From positions 2,606,001 through 2,670,000 of the forward strand of contig JAQFVV010000013.1 in assembly GCA_028023455.1 (NCBI GenBank): 64,000 nucleotides of DNA. Reading direction: 5' to 3'. Positions 48,354 to 59,479 of the stretch are shown in pieces; the first letter of the stretch is position 1; the number at the start of each line of letters is the position of its first letter. Source of the DNA: Epiperipatus broadwayi. Taxonomy: Eukaryota; Onychophora; Udeonychophora; Euonychophora; Peripatidae. Both the position numbers and the translations under genes were made by a program. The notes under the pieces are model-generated. The model was not told the DNA's origin. It saw nothing but the letters and a program-made list of their open reading frames with translations, and ran no database searches.

Positions 48354-49450
48354 ATTGTAACGGGATGGTTTGGTTTGTGTTTACTCGTACATAGTGTATA
48401 GCAAGTAATGATTTACAAAACTAATAATCAAATGTATAGAAAGATTGCATATGCAGGCAAAGAATCAAATTCTGATTCTTGCCTATGCCTTGATACTCAT
48501 GCTATCGAGTCACTAGTTTTGCCATATCTTCCATCACATTATTTTCAAGTCTATAGCTAACAAATGGACTACATGCAAATAAATTATATCTATGTGATAC
48601 AATAAATATAACAAGATAGTATCACGGTGTGCATAAATATAAACATCACTGATGTACACAAAAAAATATAAAATGAAGAGATGAAACTCAATTTATCAGT
48701 GATACAGACTGTAGCCTAGACAAGAAGCCAATTGCTATGATGACAAATACATATTTATCTTCTAGAAATGATTTGTTTTGTATCTTTTATTAGGATAAAT
48801 CTTTTTCTTATAGACGCCTTTGAGATTTAGTAACTTTTGGGGTACAAGATAAAAATGAAGAATTCTTATGTGAATACTTTTGGAGATTCTGAAGCTATGG
48901 ATTATCTCAGGTAAGACATATTATATATGGTTTGAAAGATAATTTTGTGAGGAATACAAAAAAATTATCACTGAAGATGTAATTTAAACTTAATTAATGA
49001 TAAATTAGAAAATATGAACAAACAATAAAGTAATAATTATGTCGGATGTTGAAATTTCTGTTTTCCCTTATTTTTTAAATGATTATCATTATTTGTCTTA
49101 AACTTATTGTTTTCCTTAGTTTTTCTAGTTTCTATCAATGTAAAGTTTTTTTGCTTTAACATTATTAAAACTGAAGTTAGTGTGAAAATTGTGTCTCAGG
49201 TCAGTTTTTAAAAAAAATCAATATGGAGCCTGGAGAATCAAGTATTTTTCAATTGAACGATATTTTGGGGCTCAACCCATTCCATTTTATTGTTGAACAT
49301 CAAGACCATATTGAAGCAGTCGGATTTGAGTTCGATCCTAGCTTCATGACATCTAGCCATAAGCCCACTTCAAACCCTTGTACTAACCTTAAATTTCCGA
49401 TGCAATGGGGCTTTATACGTTCAATCCACGCTAATTTCCATAAAGAATAA
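48354..49450 (+). repeat. Unclassified 1.1-kb repeat, copy 2
   Basis: Starts near TGTAACGGGATGG after an (AT)n run. It is the inverted counterpart of 22990-24115, sharing 'CAAGTAATGATTTA'-like, 'TTGCCTATGCCTTGATAC', 'GGGGTACAAGATAAAAATG'-like and 'GTGTCTCAGGTCAGTTTTT'-like blocks. The TGTAACGGGATGG start looks like the first bases of an LTR, but no second LTR was found. It ends with the 75-codon frame described next. Confidence 0.6.
49223..49450 (+). CDS. 75-codon open reading frame, unknown
   Basis: Begins ATG in a context preserved in the other repeat copy ('CAATATGG'), after a long untranslated lead with a splice-acceptor-like 'TTGTGTCTCAG' just upstream (49190-49200). The product starts 'MEPGESSIFQLNDIL' and has 'HKPTSNPCTNLKFPMQ' near its end. 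There is no signal peptide, membrane segment or known motif. Copy 1 is stopped after about 11 codons, so constraint is not shown. It may be the first exon or truncated N-terminus of a retroelement protein, or a chance frame. Confidence 0.25.
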   Translation: MEPGESSIFQLNDILGLNPFHFIVEHQDHIEAVGFEFDPSFMTSSHKPTSNPCTNLKFPMQWGFIRSIHANFHKE

Positions 49451-49677
49451 CTTATTTCATAAATGTGTATTCAAATAATTAGTTTCAGATTTAAATTGAT
49501 CAATTCTATTAATAAATTCATGATAGAATTATTCATGAATTTATATATTATAACTGCGTGGATTGTGCGTATATATTTGTAAATATTTAAATATATATAA
49601 TTGTTTAAAGTTTCATTGCGTCGGGAATGTTTGATTTTATTTTTAAATAATTTGTTAAAGTTTTATTGATTAAAAGC

Positions 49678-49855
49678 TACATTCTTTCGATAAGCTTTCA
49701 GATTTTCCCTTTTCAAAAACAACAGTTAAAGTTTTATTAATTAGAAAAAAAGATAAGGATTTCCTAATTAAAATCATTTTCTGATTTTAAGAATTCATTT
49801 TCTAATTAGAAAATGAATTCAAGTTAATGAGTTTGAAAGCCTTATCGAAGGAATG
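49678..49855. repeat. Nested fold-back with a 30-bp perfect palindrome
   Basis: The outer arms share 'ACATTCTTTCGATAAG' and its near-complement (about 49680-49702 and 49830-49853). Inside, 49791-49820 is a perfect 30-bp palindrome with GAATTC at both ends, next to a smaller hairpin ('AAAATCATTTTCTGATTTT'). It could be a hairpin-type miniature element or a transcribed structure upstream of the TATA box at 49911. Confidence 0.6.
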
Positions 49856-49904
49856 TATCTAAAAACATTGATAATGAAAGAAGCGCTAGCCTGAAGGCAT
49901 CAGA

Positions 49905-51950
49905 GAGGACAGTATATATAGCTCTGAAAAGTTTGGAGAAGGAGAAGCCATCTTTGTTGTAGAGAAGTGCAGTCAACTCTGTGCATTTTTAAATTATAAA
50001 ATTAAATAGTGTTTCAATCATGGTGAAGGGCTAAAATGTCAGGAATCTGGCTATTTGTTCCTGAAGTCCCCTAAAAATCTTCAATGAAGCTGCTGAATCT
50101 TTTCCGGACCAATCATGCTGCTAAAATTATAAAAAGCCACTAAAATGCTGTTCAAGTAATCGACTAAATGCATGCCTACGTTTTTACCAACCTGGACGTG
50201 TAAACTAAGAACCAGCCTCGGAAGAATTGGGTAATATGTTTCCAAATGAACCTTAATCTTTCTGGCCAGTTTTGAACTTTACTTTACACTCCCTTTTAGA
50301 GCTCTTTTATTCTTTAATGTAATAATCTTTATAAAACCTTTTATTCATGCTACTGTAAACTTATATCGTAATTTTCTCAACTTCTAGTCTTTAACTTTCT
50401 CTTTTCTTACTTGGCGGTTCATTTATTATATTATATATATATATTTGTGTAATTTGTTAATGTTGTTACTTTAATTATATGCCAATAATCTTTCGACTCG
50501 ATGAGCTCCTTTGTTCTATTTGCCTCACGCAAATAATATAATATTAATTCTAATAGTAGTTCTCGCCCATTGGAACTAAATTTATAAGTTCTATCAATCA
50601 TCGAGTCGAAAGAAATTATTACATGTTTATTATTTTTGTGATTGGCTAATAATAAATTATTAGCTCCGTTTCTGATCTATGCCACCGCTATTTTCTCGTT
50701 TCACTAATATTTGTTTATTATTCAAATATAATCTTAAAATGTTTTTTGCAAAAGGGTCGATAAAGGAATCAACTAAATATACTCTAATTCAAATTTCAGT
50801 TAATTGCTATTTAGATTCAGGAAGGGCACGATGATTGGGGCATAATTAATATGATTTGCAAATACTTTAATATAGTTTTAGTTAAAAGCTTGTTTGACTT
50901 TAATGAAATTGATCAAGTCATCATGTAGAGCATTCTATCACTGGGTTTTATTTTTCAAATGGTGACTAGCAAGTCATCATCTTCAACGTTGCTGGCGTAG
51001 GGCTATCTTTCGCTCCGTTAGGCTGGTCGGTGATAATTTCTGTTATTTTAAATTATCGAGGAAGAAAGCACTTCCTCTCCTGTTCATATTAGTCAAAGGG
51101 CATAAGACTTGTCAGATCAAGCCGCCATAGGACTTCGATTATCGACTAGCCATCGTCTTTCAATTTCACTTTATAGCTCATAATTCGTCAGCACCGTTAC
51201 CTCTCTGTTCCAGTAAAGCCCGCTCTGATGCTCGTAATTCGTGATGAAGTGATTTAAATTAAAGTCCAACAAATTCTCCGTTATATCTCAAAATAAGTTT
51301 TCTAATAAAGATTAAAAGTTATGCCCTGAAATACGTATCTTGCTCTTCACGAATGGATTTGCGAATGTGAAATAAATATCACATTCTTTCGTATAAAATT
51401 AGAGTAATAATTTCCTTTATTAATGAATACCTTTATCTGCCTTTTATTTCTTGTGGGGGGGGGGGCATAGACATAAACTTTCAAATATTGCGTAATACTC
51501 ATTGGCATATAATAAGGACCGCCACTCGTATTATAATTATAAACTTTGTTTAAGGACTAGAATTAATTAATATAATCATTATTTAAAATTCAAACAAAAC
51601 AAATTATTATTATTAAATATTTTCTAAACACACTTGGTTTCTTAGTGCTTAATTCCTTCATAATTATTTTAATGTTAATACTCGCTGTCTGTGTTGGCAA
51701 CCCGAACATATACATATGATTCGATTTAAAATTATTTTAGTCAGTTTATTATCAGATATTAATGTCAGTTCAGGGGTCTCTGATTCTCACACCTGTTGAG
51801 CTAGTTTCTTGGCGCATAGCACTGTGCCGTCGATTTAGATTTCTACTAATCTGAGCTGTTGAGTTGGGTTTGAATTCAGTCTTGGTTCAGCTGAGTTTGG
51901 ATCCGACTTGCAGTTTAGGTGGTGGGTTCTTGACTGGTATAATATGACTT
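49905..51950 (+). other. GC-richer leader- or LTR-like stretch, TATA box
   Basis: The base composition changes visibly: more CG and GC words and few homopolymers. 'CAGTATATATAGCTC' at 49910-49924 is a good TATA box, with an initiator-like 'TGCAGTCAAC' about 45 bp downstream. A 21-23 bp inverted repeat ('CTTTCGACTCGATGA' and complement) lies at 50484-50504 and 50598-50620. Near 51694 'TTGGCAACCCGAACATA' resembles a primer-binding site. No open frame is long. It could be the LTR or 5' leader of a long retroelement, or an untranslated region of an unrecognised gene. A G11 run is at 51455-51465. Confidence 0.35.
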
Positions 51951-52989
51951 ATTTATTTTATAATGCAAAAATTTTATATGACCCTATAATGTTTTTCTAT
52001 AAAAAAAGTTTTTCCTCATACAACTAATCAAAAAAAATTTAATATTTAACTCTCAATATAATCACATTTTAAAATCATTATGTCTAGTAGGCTACAAAAA
52101 AGAATATTTCTCATTTTTTGAAAAAATGACAAAATCTATTACAGGTATTCATTACAGAATAAATAACTTTCCTTTCAATGTAAAACAGAAGTATTCTTTC
52201 ATATGAAGTTCATCTTTACTGTTAGAAGTAAAGCAGACAATATTATACAATCATAATAAACAAGTATGTGTTCTGAAATAATATATAAAGAATTTGGTAT
52301 GAAGAGAACTGCTGCATAACATTTCTCTTATTAACCTTTCAACTACATTGTATAACTATTAAAATAACATTATATCTCCAAAAGCAAATTATTTTACATT
52401 GGCCAATTACAGTTTAATTATTGACTTCATAAGAATCCCAGCAATCTAAATCAAGATTCAACTCCAAAAAAATGACAAACTGCAACATTTGACTATTTTA
52501 AAATTACACTTAATAAGCAAACAAACAAATAAATATAAAGTTATTTCAGATCATAAATGATTACTAAATAATTTATTTAATTCCATTAGTTCCTACTTAT
52601 TTTAACTTCTGTGTTCTTCCATATATATATAAAATTTGACAAAGAAAACTGCTGCTCAAATAATTTATTTCTCTTATTAACCTTTCTACTGTTTGTACAA
52701 CTATTGTAACAACATTAAACATAAAAAGCAAATAATGCATTAGCAACTTACAATTTAATTAATGGCTTCATAAGAATATCAGAAATCTAAATCAAGATTC
52801 AAACTTAGAAAAGCATTAAATTGTAATACTTATCTATCTCAATTATTAATTAAGACATAACATTTCTTCATTAAGATCTTAATCTTGACAAAAATGAATG
52901 CTATTTCATTGAAATGTTGGAAATTAAAATAAAAATAATATATGGTGTAACCCATATGATTTTATTTTTATAATATAACTGTTAAAATA
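51951..52989. other. AT-rich DNA, weak internal duplication
   Basis: No gene was recognised. Two loosely similar blocks ('GAAAACTGCTGC' or 'GAGAACTGCTGC' followed by 'TTATTAACCTTTC') near 52300-52480 and 52645-52830 suggest an old approximately 340-bp duplication. Confidence 0.4.
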
Positions 52990-53099
52990 TTCAACAATAT
53001 ATAATATAGGGAGCGTACCAATAGCTCAAACAAGCTCTTATTTAATGTGTGGTAAAAAAAATATTTAAAATCTCTATCTAGAATATTCTTATCCCCAGA
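52990..53099 (-). repeat. Short fragment of the hammerhead family
   Basis: Minus-strand reading starts 'TCTGGGGATAAGAATATTC' and ends 'GTACGCTCCCTATATT', the segment directly after the hammerhead cleavage site in the 54371 copy. It is separated from the larger copy by about 690 bp of other sequence. Confidence 0.55.
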
Positions 53100-53436
53100 T
53101 TTTTACTGAAACCGTAAAAGATGGAAAATGTTAAAATAAAAAGTATGTGCGTGTATAAACGCAATGGATACAGCATTTATTTAAATTAAACGCCATTGGA
53201 AAACATGTATTAAATTCCTGACAAGAATAATCTGAAAAAAGCGAAATTAATTATAAAGATAAAAACTCGTATGATTAATTTCATTAAACAAAAATGCAGG
53301 TTGGAATGCAATAATATTATTACTAATATGTGGAATCGAAGAATTCCAACCAATTAGATTAGTAAAACAAAAATGTGAACAGCGATCTTTACCAAAAGTG
53401 TGAAAAAAAGATTAGCTACTTGTAGCTCTTGAAGAA

Positions 53437-53518
53437 TGGATGTGTTTCTTCCACTGACAATTATTGTCAGCCTTACAGAAAGGATGGGTTTCTTCCACTG
53501 ACAATTACTGTCAGCCTT
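53437..53518 (+). repeat. Short tandem duplication (about 45 bp x 2)
   Basis: 'TTTCTTCCACTGACAATTA' followed by TGTCAGCCTT occurs twice. A 69-codon frame runs from here to 53673 without recognisable motifs. Confidence 0.6.
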
Positions 53519-53790
53519 GCCAACTGGCTTATCTGAGAACTTTCTTCGGACTCTTAACTAATTCTCAAGACAGCAGTACCTGGTCGCAGAACCCACATAA
53601 ATCAACTGCCTTGAACTCATTGTATTCGAATGTGATAACTTCGAATGTTGAAGAGCTGGAACATTTAGAATAACTTTATAATTATTGGAGTATCAATAAT
53701 AAATTGCCATGCCGCCTGGGATTATATTAGCGTTATTTTTATATTTGCAATCCATATTTGCAATCCAGCAGCAATAAGACAATTTTTTTT

Positions 53791-54545
53791 CCAGCTTATG
53801 GCTCATCTCAGTGAAAAGCTAGATCTAAAATATCAACTCAAAACCCAGAACTTATTTAATAAGTAACTATTGACAAGAAAATCTGAAATTTTCAGACATA
53901 AAAATGTCTTTAAAGTCAGCTATCTAACTCAAATAGCTATATGGGACTGAACCAAATTTCAGATCTACCATATATTAATAGCCTTAGCATCACCAAAGCC
54001 TTAGGTAAAATTATAATAGTCAATAAAGCAAGTCATATATAATGTGACATTGCTTTTAAAAGCTTGCATTTACAAATATATAATATAGGGAGTGTACCAA
54101 TATCTCAAACAAGCTCTTATTTAATAAGTGCAGTAAAAGAAAACATTTAAAATCTCTATCTAGGAATATTCTTATTGCCAGACCAAATACTATATTAATA
54201 TATGGTAGATCTGAATTTGATTCAGTCCCATATAGCTATTTGAGTTAGATAGCTGGATTTAAAGACATTTTTATGTCTGAAATTTTCAGATTTTCTTTTC
54301 AATAGTTACATATTAAATAAGGGCTGGGTTTTGAGTTGATATTTTAGATCCAGTGACTGAATGTTCTAGCTCCTCACTGAGGTGAGCCATAAGCTCGAAA
54401 CCAATTGGTCTGAGGATAAAAATATTCTAGATAGAGATTTTAAATATTTTCTCTTACTAAGAGCTTGTTTGAGCTATTGGTATGCTCCCTATATTACATA
54501 TTTGTAAATACAAATTTTTAAAAGCATTGTCATATTATGACTTCC
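53791..54545. mobile_element. Inverted hammerhead-family element, second copy
   Basis: The minus half (54187 to 53791) and plus half (54188 to about 54545) are the same repeat in opposite orientation. The minus half runs from just before a cleavage-site sequence (GGTC then TGGC, cut between 54181 and 54180) to a truncated hammerhead start at 53791-53811, so it is nearly one monomer of about 400 nt. The plus half carries a full motif at 54371-54416 and continues into the next monomer. It is homologous to 33955-35146 (shared 'CTGA-TTCAGTCCCATATA'-type segment and 'AGCTCCTCACTGA'), but clearly diverged. Confidence 0.7.
54371..54416 (+). ncRNA. Hammerhead motif with strong stems and altered core
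   Basis: Stem I UCCUCA (54371-54376) pairs perfectly with UGAGGA (54411-54416). Stem II is GAGC/GCUC with loop CAUAA, GAAA is at 54397-54400, stem III is ACCA/UGGU with an AU loop, and the cleavage base is C at 54410. The conserved box reads CUGAGGUGA, best explained as CUGAUGA with two extra bases. The minus copy reads CUGAGAUGA, so the insertion is old or a family trait. The stems are better than in the 34946 copy but the core is non-canonical, so activity is doubtful. Confidence 0.55.
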
Positions 54546-54978
54546 TGTGTTAATCATTTCAATAATATATATATATGTGTGCTTAACAAACTCTTTACAT
54601 TTTGGTTTTTAAAGTCTTACAACACATGATTTTGTGGAAATAATACTCTGTGATAAGCAACTAATTAATGTAACATAGAATTATTTTATTTTTTTAATAT
54701 AAACATTCAATTATACATAAATCTATAATAGAATAAAACGTTTACAAATTTTTAAAAGCAATGTCATATTATGACTTCCTGTGTTAATTATTTCAATAAT
54801 ATATATATATGTGCTTAACAAACTCTTTACATTTTGGTTTTTAAAGTCTTACAACACATGATTTAGTGGAAATAGTACTCTGTGATTAGCAACTAATTAA
54901 TGTAACATAGAATTATTTTATTTTTGTAATATAAACATTCAATTATACATAAATCTATAATAGAATAAAATGTACTTA
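54511..54978 (+). repeat. 234-bp tandem duplication
   Basis: Units 54511-54744 and 54745-54978 are nearly identical ('CAAATTTTTAAAAGCA', then 'TGTCATATTATGACTTCC'). The first about 35 bp of each unit belong to the hammerhead repeat, so the duplication spans its edge and came after that insertion. Confidence 0.85.
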
Positions 54979-55269
54979 ATATTTTTCTTTAAATCTATAC
55001 TAAATATATTATATAAATAAATATATATATATATGAGTAGAATATCAAGTATTTAGTTTAAGCAATTAGTTTACAATTCTAACTAAGTTTAGGCTGATGC
55101 CTAGCTATCTTTTATAATTATTACTGCCAATTATTTATTAAAACAATATTTGGCACCATAACATTATAAAATTGATTGATGAATACATTATATAATTAAC
55201 CATGGGCAGTCATAAATTGTAATAATATCCCGGGATTTATAGTATAAAAAATTAAGAAATACTATGAAG
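54979..55269. other. AT-rich DNA before the LINE
   Basis: Nothing was recognised; an (AT)n run lies near 55020. Confidence 0.4.
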
Positions 55270-55282
55270 TAAACAAAAGTCT

Positions 55283-55789
55283 TTACTTGATCTACCCTCA
55301 GTGCTGGAAGAGCCCAACTGCTCCTTGTATCTATCCTTTTGCGGGGTGAAACCACAGTGTTTTATATGTCAGGAGAGATCACATCTGGTAAAAGCCTGCC
55401 CAAGGAAAATATGTCAAAGGTGTCAAGGCAGGAACAGTAGAGTCCACCGGTGTGTGGCTTCCTCCTATAGCTTGAAGCCCACAGCCTCTTACAACTGGTC
55501 TGATGATCTAGCTGAAAACCAAAAGCCGCAAACAGAACCCAGTGGTAGCATAATTGATTCAATTGAGAAGGAGCTGACAGTGGAGAATCTCACGTTGGTT
55601 GATTACAGCCCTGGAAAAACAATGCTCAAGCTAGGGGCGGACACTTTACCCCAAGAGGACAGTTGTCTCATAAATGAAATATCAGATATAACCACTGTCA
55701 GTAGTCAAAGTAAAGCTACAGCACCTAGCCCTGTAAACTGTCCTATGAATCACACAAGCAAAAGCAAAACAGAGGGGCTCTCAAGGTAA
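55283..55789 (+). pseudogene. LINE ORF1 C-terminal part with CCHC knuckles
   Basis: An open frame without a real ATG start (truncated upstream) carries 'CFICQERSHLVKAC', a perfect C-x2-C-x4-H-x4-C knuckle, followed at once by 'CQRCQGRNSRVHRC', a second Cys/His finger with altered spacing. Paired knuckles like these occur in ORF1 proteins of L1/Tx1-type and related LINEs, where they bind RNA. After them comes a Ser/Thr/Glu-rich tail to the stop at 55789. Neighbouring frames to about 56090 continue with basic and Gln-rich sequence, probably the rest of ORF1 after a frameshift. Confidence 0.7.
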
Positions 55790-56133
55790 AGAGTTTGTAA
55801 ATTTGTGATCTGATTCTGACATTGAGGAAGCAATAGCTCGGCCGGTGAGTGGTAGATCCAGGAGTCTGAAGAGAAAGTATGATAAAAAGAGATCTAGAAT
55901 GGCAGACACAGACAGAGAATTACAACAGGAATAGCTGCAGCAGACCCACCCTTGTAACATCCAGATTGGAGGACCAGCAAAATTCACAAGCTACCTCGGA
56001 GTGCTTGAGACAAGTGATATCCTGGAATTTGATGGACTCTCCTCATTGCAGGAGCTTACCAGAACCTCAAAAACAAATTGAATCGCAAAAAGATTAATGT
56101 ACGGATTAGGAGACTAGTCAAAATGCCATCATC

Positions 56134-59100
56134 ATGCAACTTAACATCGGTAGTGTGACTGTCAGAGGATTAAACTCCTTGGATAGAGCATATGCCCTGC
56201 AAAGATGGTTCAATAATAATCAGATACATATAGTATGCCTGAGTGAAACCAAGCTTCATTTGAATACCAACAGTAAAATAATACAAATCCTCAATCAGTT
56301 TGGGGTCTTTCAGTTCTACCCATTGAACACAGCCACTCAGGTGTCGCTATTTTCATTAATAAACAACTGAACTTGGAAAGAAGCAGAACTCTATACCTTA
56401 ACAATGATTTAATTATAATAGAAATCACAATCTCTGGAATGTCATTAATTCTAATTTAGGTCTACATGCAGAAGGACTCCAGGCAGATCGATTTCACAAT
56501 AGGCAGGGTCAACTCTATTCTTGCATCAGCTGTGCCATCTGTCATTTTTTTGGGGACTTTAACATGGCCTATCAAAGTTCAATCAAAAATATTTGCATAA
56601 ACTCAACAGAGTGCTGTTGTGTGGGGAGGGGTGTTTTCCCACCAATGCATACTCGTTTTACACACAGCAGCACAAAACCCTAATTGATTTACTTTATTAT
56701 AGTCCAGAATTTACCATGAACTGCATTCCTCATTGCAAATTGTCCCATTCTTCGATCATCTGGCTATGTTGATTTCCCTTCAACTGGATCCCATATCACT
56801 AACCCCTTCATGCCAAATTAAAACAATAAGAATGCTTAACAAGGCCAGCACACCTGAATGAATCTTCTTGGAAGCTTATATTCTCTTCCACAAGATCCAG
56901 CTTCTCTCATTGTCACCTCTTGAGGCTTTTTCAGTCTTTATAGGGGTAATTGGTTCCCTTATAAACAATTTCACCTGAAAAACTGAAGGCCCAAACAGGC
57001 TGCTCAGGGAGCTGGATTTCATTGGCAAGAGAGTCAGTGAATTATCATCAATTGATGCTGGCATTGGGGAGATCATGTTGTTAAAGAAATAGTACAGGGA
57101 GAAACAGAGGGTGCTTACACAATATGCTGTGACAAGAAGGTCCAAGATCTATTTGGCAACACAACTGGATGCAAAGCTACCTGAGATGGACCATTGGTGC
57201 TACAAAAAGGCCTACCCCACGATTAATCAACATAGACAACCATAACTACTCTGGGGCTGCAATGCTAGATAAGATCCATGAGCACTTCAAGAGAAAACTC
57301 CAAAGTCAAAAGTTTGACATCAGTAACATCTGGGATGATAAACAAGAAGTTGGTGAACACAATATAACAGAGGAACAAATCATCCAGAAACTTCAATCCT
57401 ATCCTAAACACATGCCCTGGTTTACCCGGCATTCCCCGATTTGTATTGTTGCACCTTAGCCATTTCACAGCTCTGATAGTATGGAGAGTGGTTGATATGC
57501 TGGCCAGGGACTTTCGAAGTGTTCCCAACCTGTATCCGATTGCTCTCGTACCATGCATGAAAAAATTCACCAATCCATCCAGTTTATCTAACATTAGACC
57601 TATCTCAATGTCCCCACTAATCAATCATCAAGTCAATTGAATCATTGGTTAAGGATAGGATCTAGCAGCAGTTACTTACCAGGATCTCTGTACACCAGTT
57701 TGCATGCAAAGGCTCATCCACCATTGAGGCGGTGCAGCACTTCATGCTGCTGGTAAAGCATGTAAGATTCCATAAGAAAATCAAGGCCCATTGGTGTTCA
57801 TATAGACTTTGTGGCTGTCTTTGACTCCATGATGCCAGCAAAACAGCTATCCTTGTTAAGGCACTATGGAGTATCTATTGTCTATGTTAAAATCATTGCT
57901 AACTTGTTGCTAAACAGGACCAATTCACACATCACTTGAAGGCTCCCTGGCCCCTGGTTTCAGACCGCATCTATCAATCCCCCTGGGGTCCCCACTCAGC
58001 ACCCTCTGTTTCATTACCTACCTGAATCCTCTATTAGAAGATGTGGATAAAGAACTACCAGGAGTCTTTGTGCCAGCACTAAGGGAGGAACTCCACCACA
58101 TTTCATATGTGGATGATGTTACCATCTTCCTCCTTTCTGAGAAATACCTGCCAAGGCTATACCAACTGCTGGACAGATATGCTGGCAAATTCAATCTGGC
58201 TGTCAACCCAGACAAATCTGTGGTCTGGAAAATCAGTAGGGGTGTTACAGTACCATCAAGATATACAGGAAATCCACAGAAATTCCTTGGGTTCCCAATT
58301 GCCCTCTCCAAAACAGTGATAAAGAAGGCCATCCAGCCGGATCTTTTGGACAAAACCAAGAAGGTAACAAGCTCTCTCTCTCAATGATCTCCATCTCACT
58401 CCCAGGCAAAATGGCATTGTTAAATATGATGGTGTTTCCGCATATAAACTACTACTTGCCCATCTTCAAACCGACCAAGGGTTTTCAGGATGCTATAAAT
58501 TCAGCCTGCACCAAGATGATGTGGAAGAGAAAAACTGTATCCATCAGTCTGGCCAATGTGCAGAGACCATATGACCTGAATGGACTTGATCTCCATGCTG
58601 TCAAGGTATTCTTTGTTCAAAGAGCTCTTTCAATGCTCAGGAAAATCCACAATAAAAGAGAAAAGGATCAGAGTGAAGACAAGTCAAAGAATTACAAGAT
58701 CAACTAGGGACTCTATTTTCAATTACTGAGCAAATAGAGAAAGCTAAGCAAACATACTGGGAAGTGTACAAACTCCTTTTCCCAAAGCAAACCTGTTATC
58801 TACCTGATTAAGACTGTCTGTAAAACAAATGCTCAGGAAGTCAAGATACTGGTGGATAGGACCAAAGCTGGTCAATTTTATAATCAAGTTTAACTTGTCC
58901 CCCTTGCCCACCAGTCACTTTTTGGTGATGCAAAAAGGATTTCGTCAAATAAGCGCCGTGTAAACTCTGTAATATACATAAAGAAACACTGGAGCACATC
59001 TTCTATGCCTGCTCATACCTGAGTTGCACTAGAAACAAAATTATCGCAACTCTGGCTGTGGCAATGTCCTGTCAATTGATCGAGCAATTAAAGAAGGGAA

Positions 59101-59276
59101 ACTATGCAACTAACAGGCTAGCAGCATGCCTACTACATGCCTTATGGATCACCAGGTGCCAACATACCTTCAGACAAGGACATAGTGATCCTTGGAGAAC
59201 TTATAAAACAATACTAATGAGCATGAAGAACAGAGATCGCCTCCTTGTGCCAGAGCGTCTCTTTGTAGACACATGA
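56134..59276 (+). pseudogene. LINE ORF2: endonuclease and reverse transcriptase, broken
   Basis: An ATG at 56134 opens the endonuclease: 'MQLNIGSVTVRGLNS' and 'HIVCLSETKL' are the first two conserved blocks (metal-binding Asn and Glu). Frameshifts follow. The RT finger block 'NIRPISMSPLI' is near 57588-57620, then 'LGSPLSTLCFITYLNPLLE' near 57980-58035. The catalytic 'ISYVDDVTIF' has YVDD at 58106-58117. 'KFLGFPIALSK' and 'SLPGKMALLNMMVFPHINYYLP' (two frames) follow to about 58480. Near 58960-59020 a C-x2-C-x8-H-x4-C knuckle ('CKLCNIHKETLEH') closes the protein. It would nick target DNA and reverse-transcribe its RNA there; here stops and shifts inactivate it. Confidence 0.75.
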
Positions 59277-59479
59277 GCACAGATTATCATATGTGATGAT
59301 GAGATGACATCTCAGACTACTGCACTAAATATTATGATGACAATGCTACACAGATTGTTTGCAAAACTTTGAACTTTTACATGAAACTATTGTAATTACC
59401 AAATGTAGCTACCTGACCCTGTAAATTTTTTCTTAATAAAAAAAAAAAAAAACTAAACAAAAATAATATTTCGTATTTT

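Larger units (their letters stand above)
55270..59462 (+). mobile_element. 5'-truncated L1/Tx1-like LINE with TSD
   Basis: Coding traces run in the order ORF1 zinc knuckles, apurinic-type endonuclease, reverse transcriptase, C-terminal zinc knuckle, 3' UTR and poly(A) (about 59436-59452). The nonamer TAAACAAAA flanks the element at 55270-55278 and 59454-59462, a plausible target duplication, although A-rich. The 5' end falls within ORF1, as usual for truncated LINE insertions. Composition is markedly less AT-rich than the surroundings, which makes its limits easy to see. All long frames are broken. Clade assignment rests on domain order and the endonuclease/RT motifs and could be refined by alignment. 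Confidence 0.8.

Noticed and set aside
57265-57624. 119-codon minus-strand frame
   Set aside because: It is antisense to the LINE reverse transcriptase region and shows no motif of its own.
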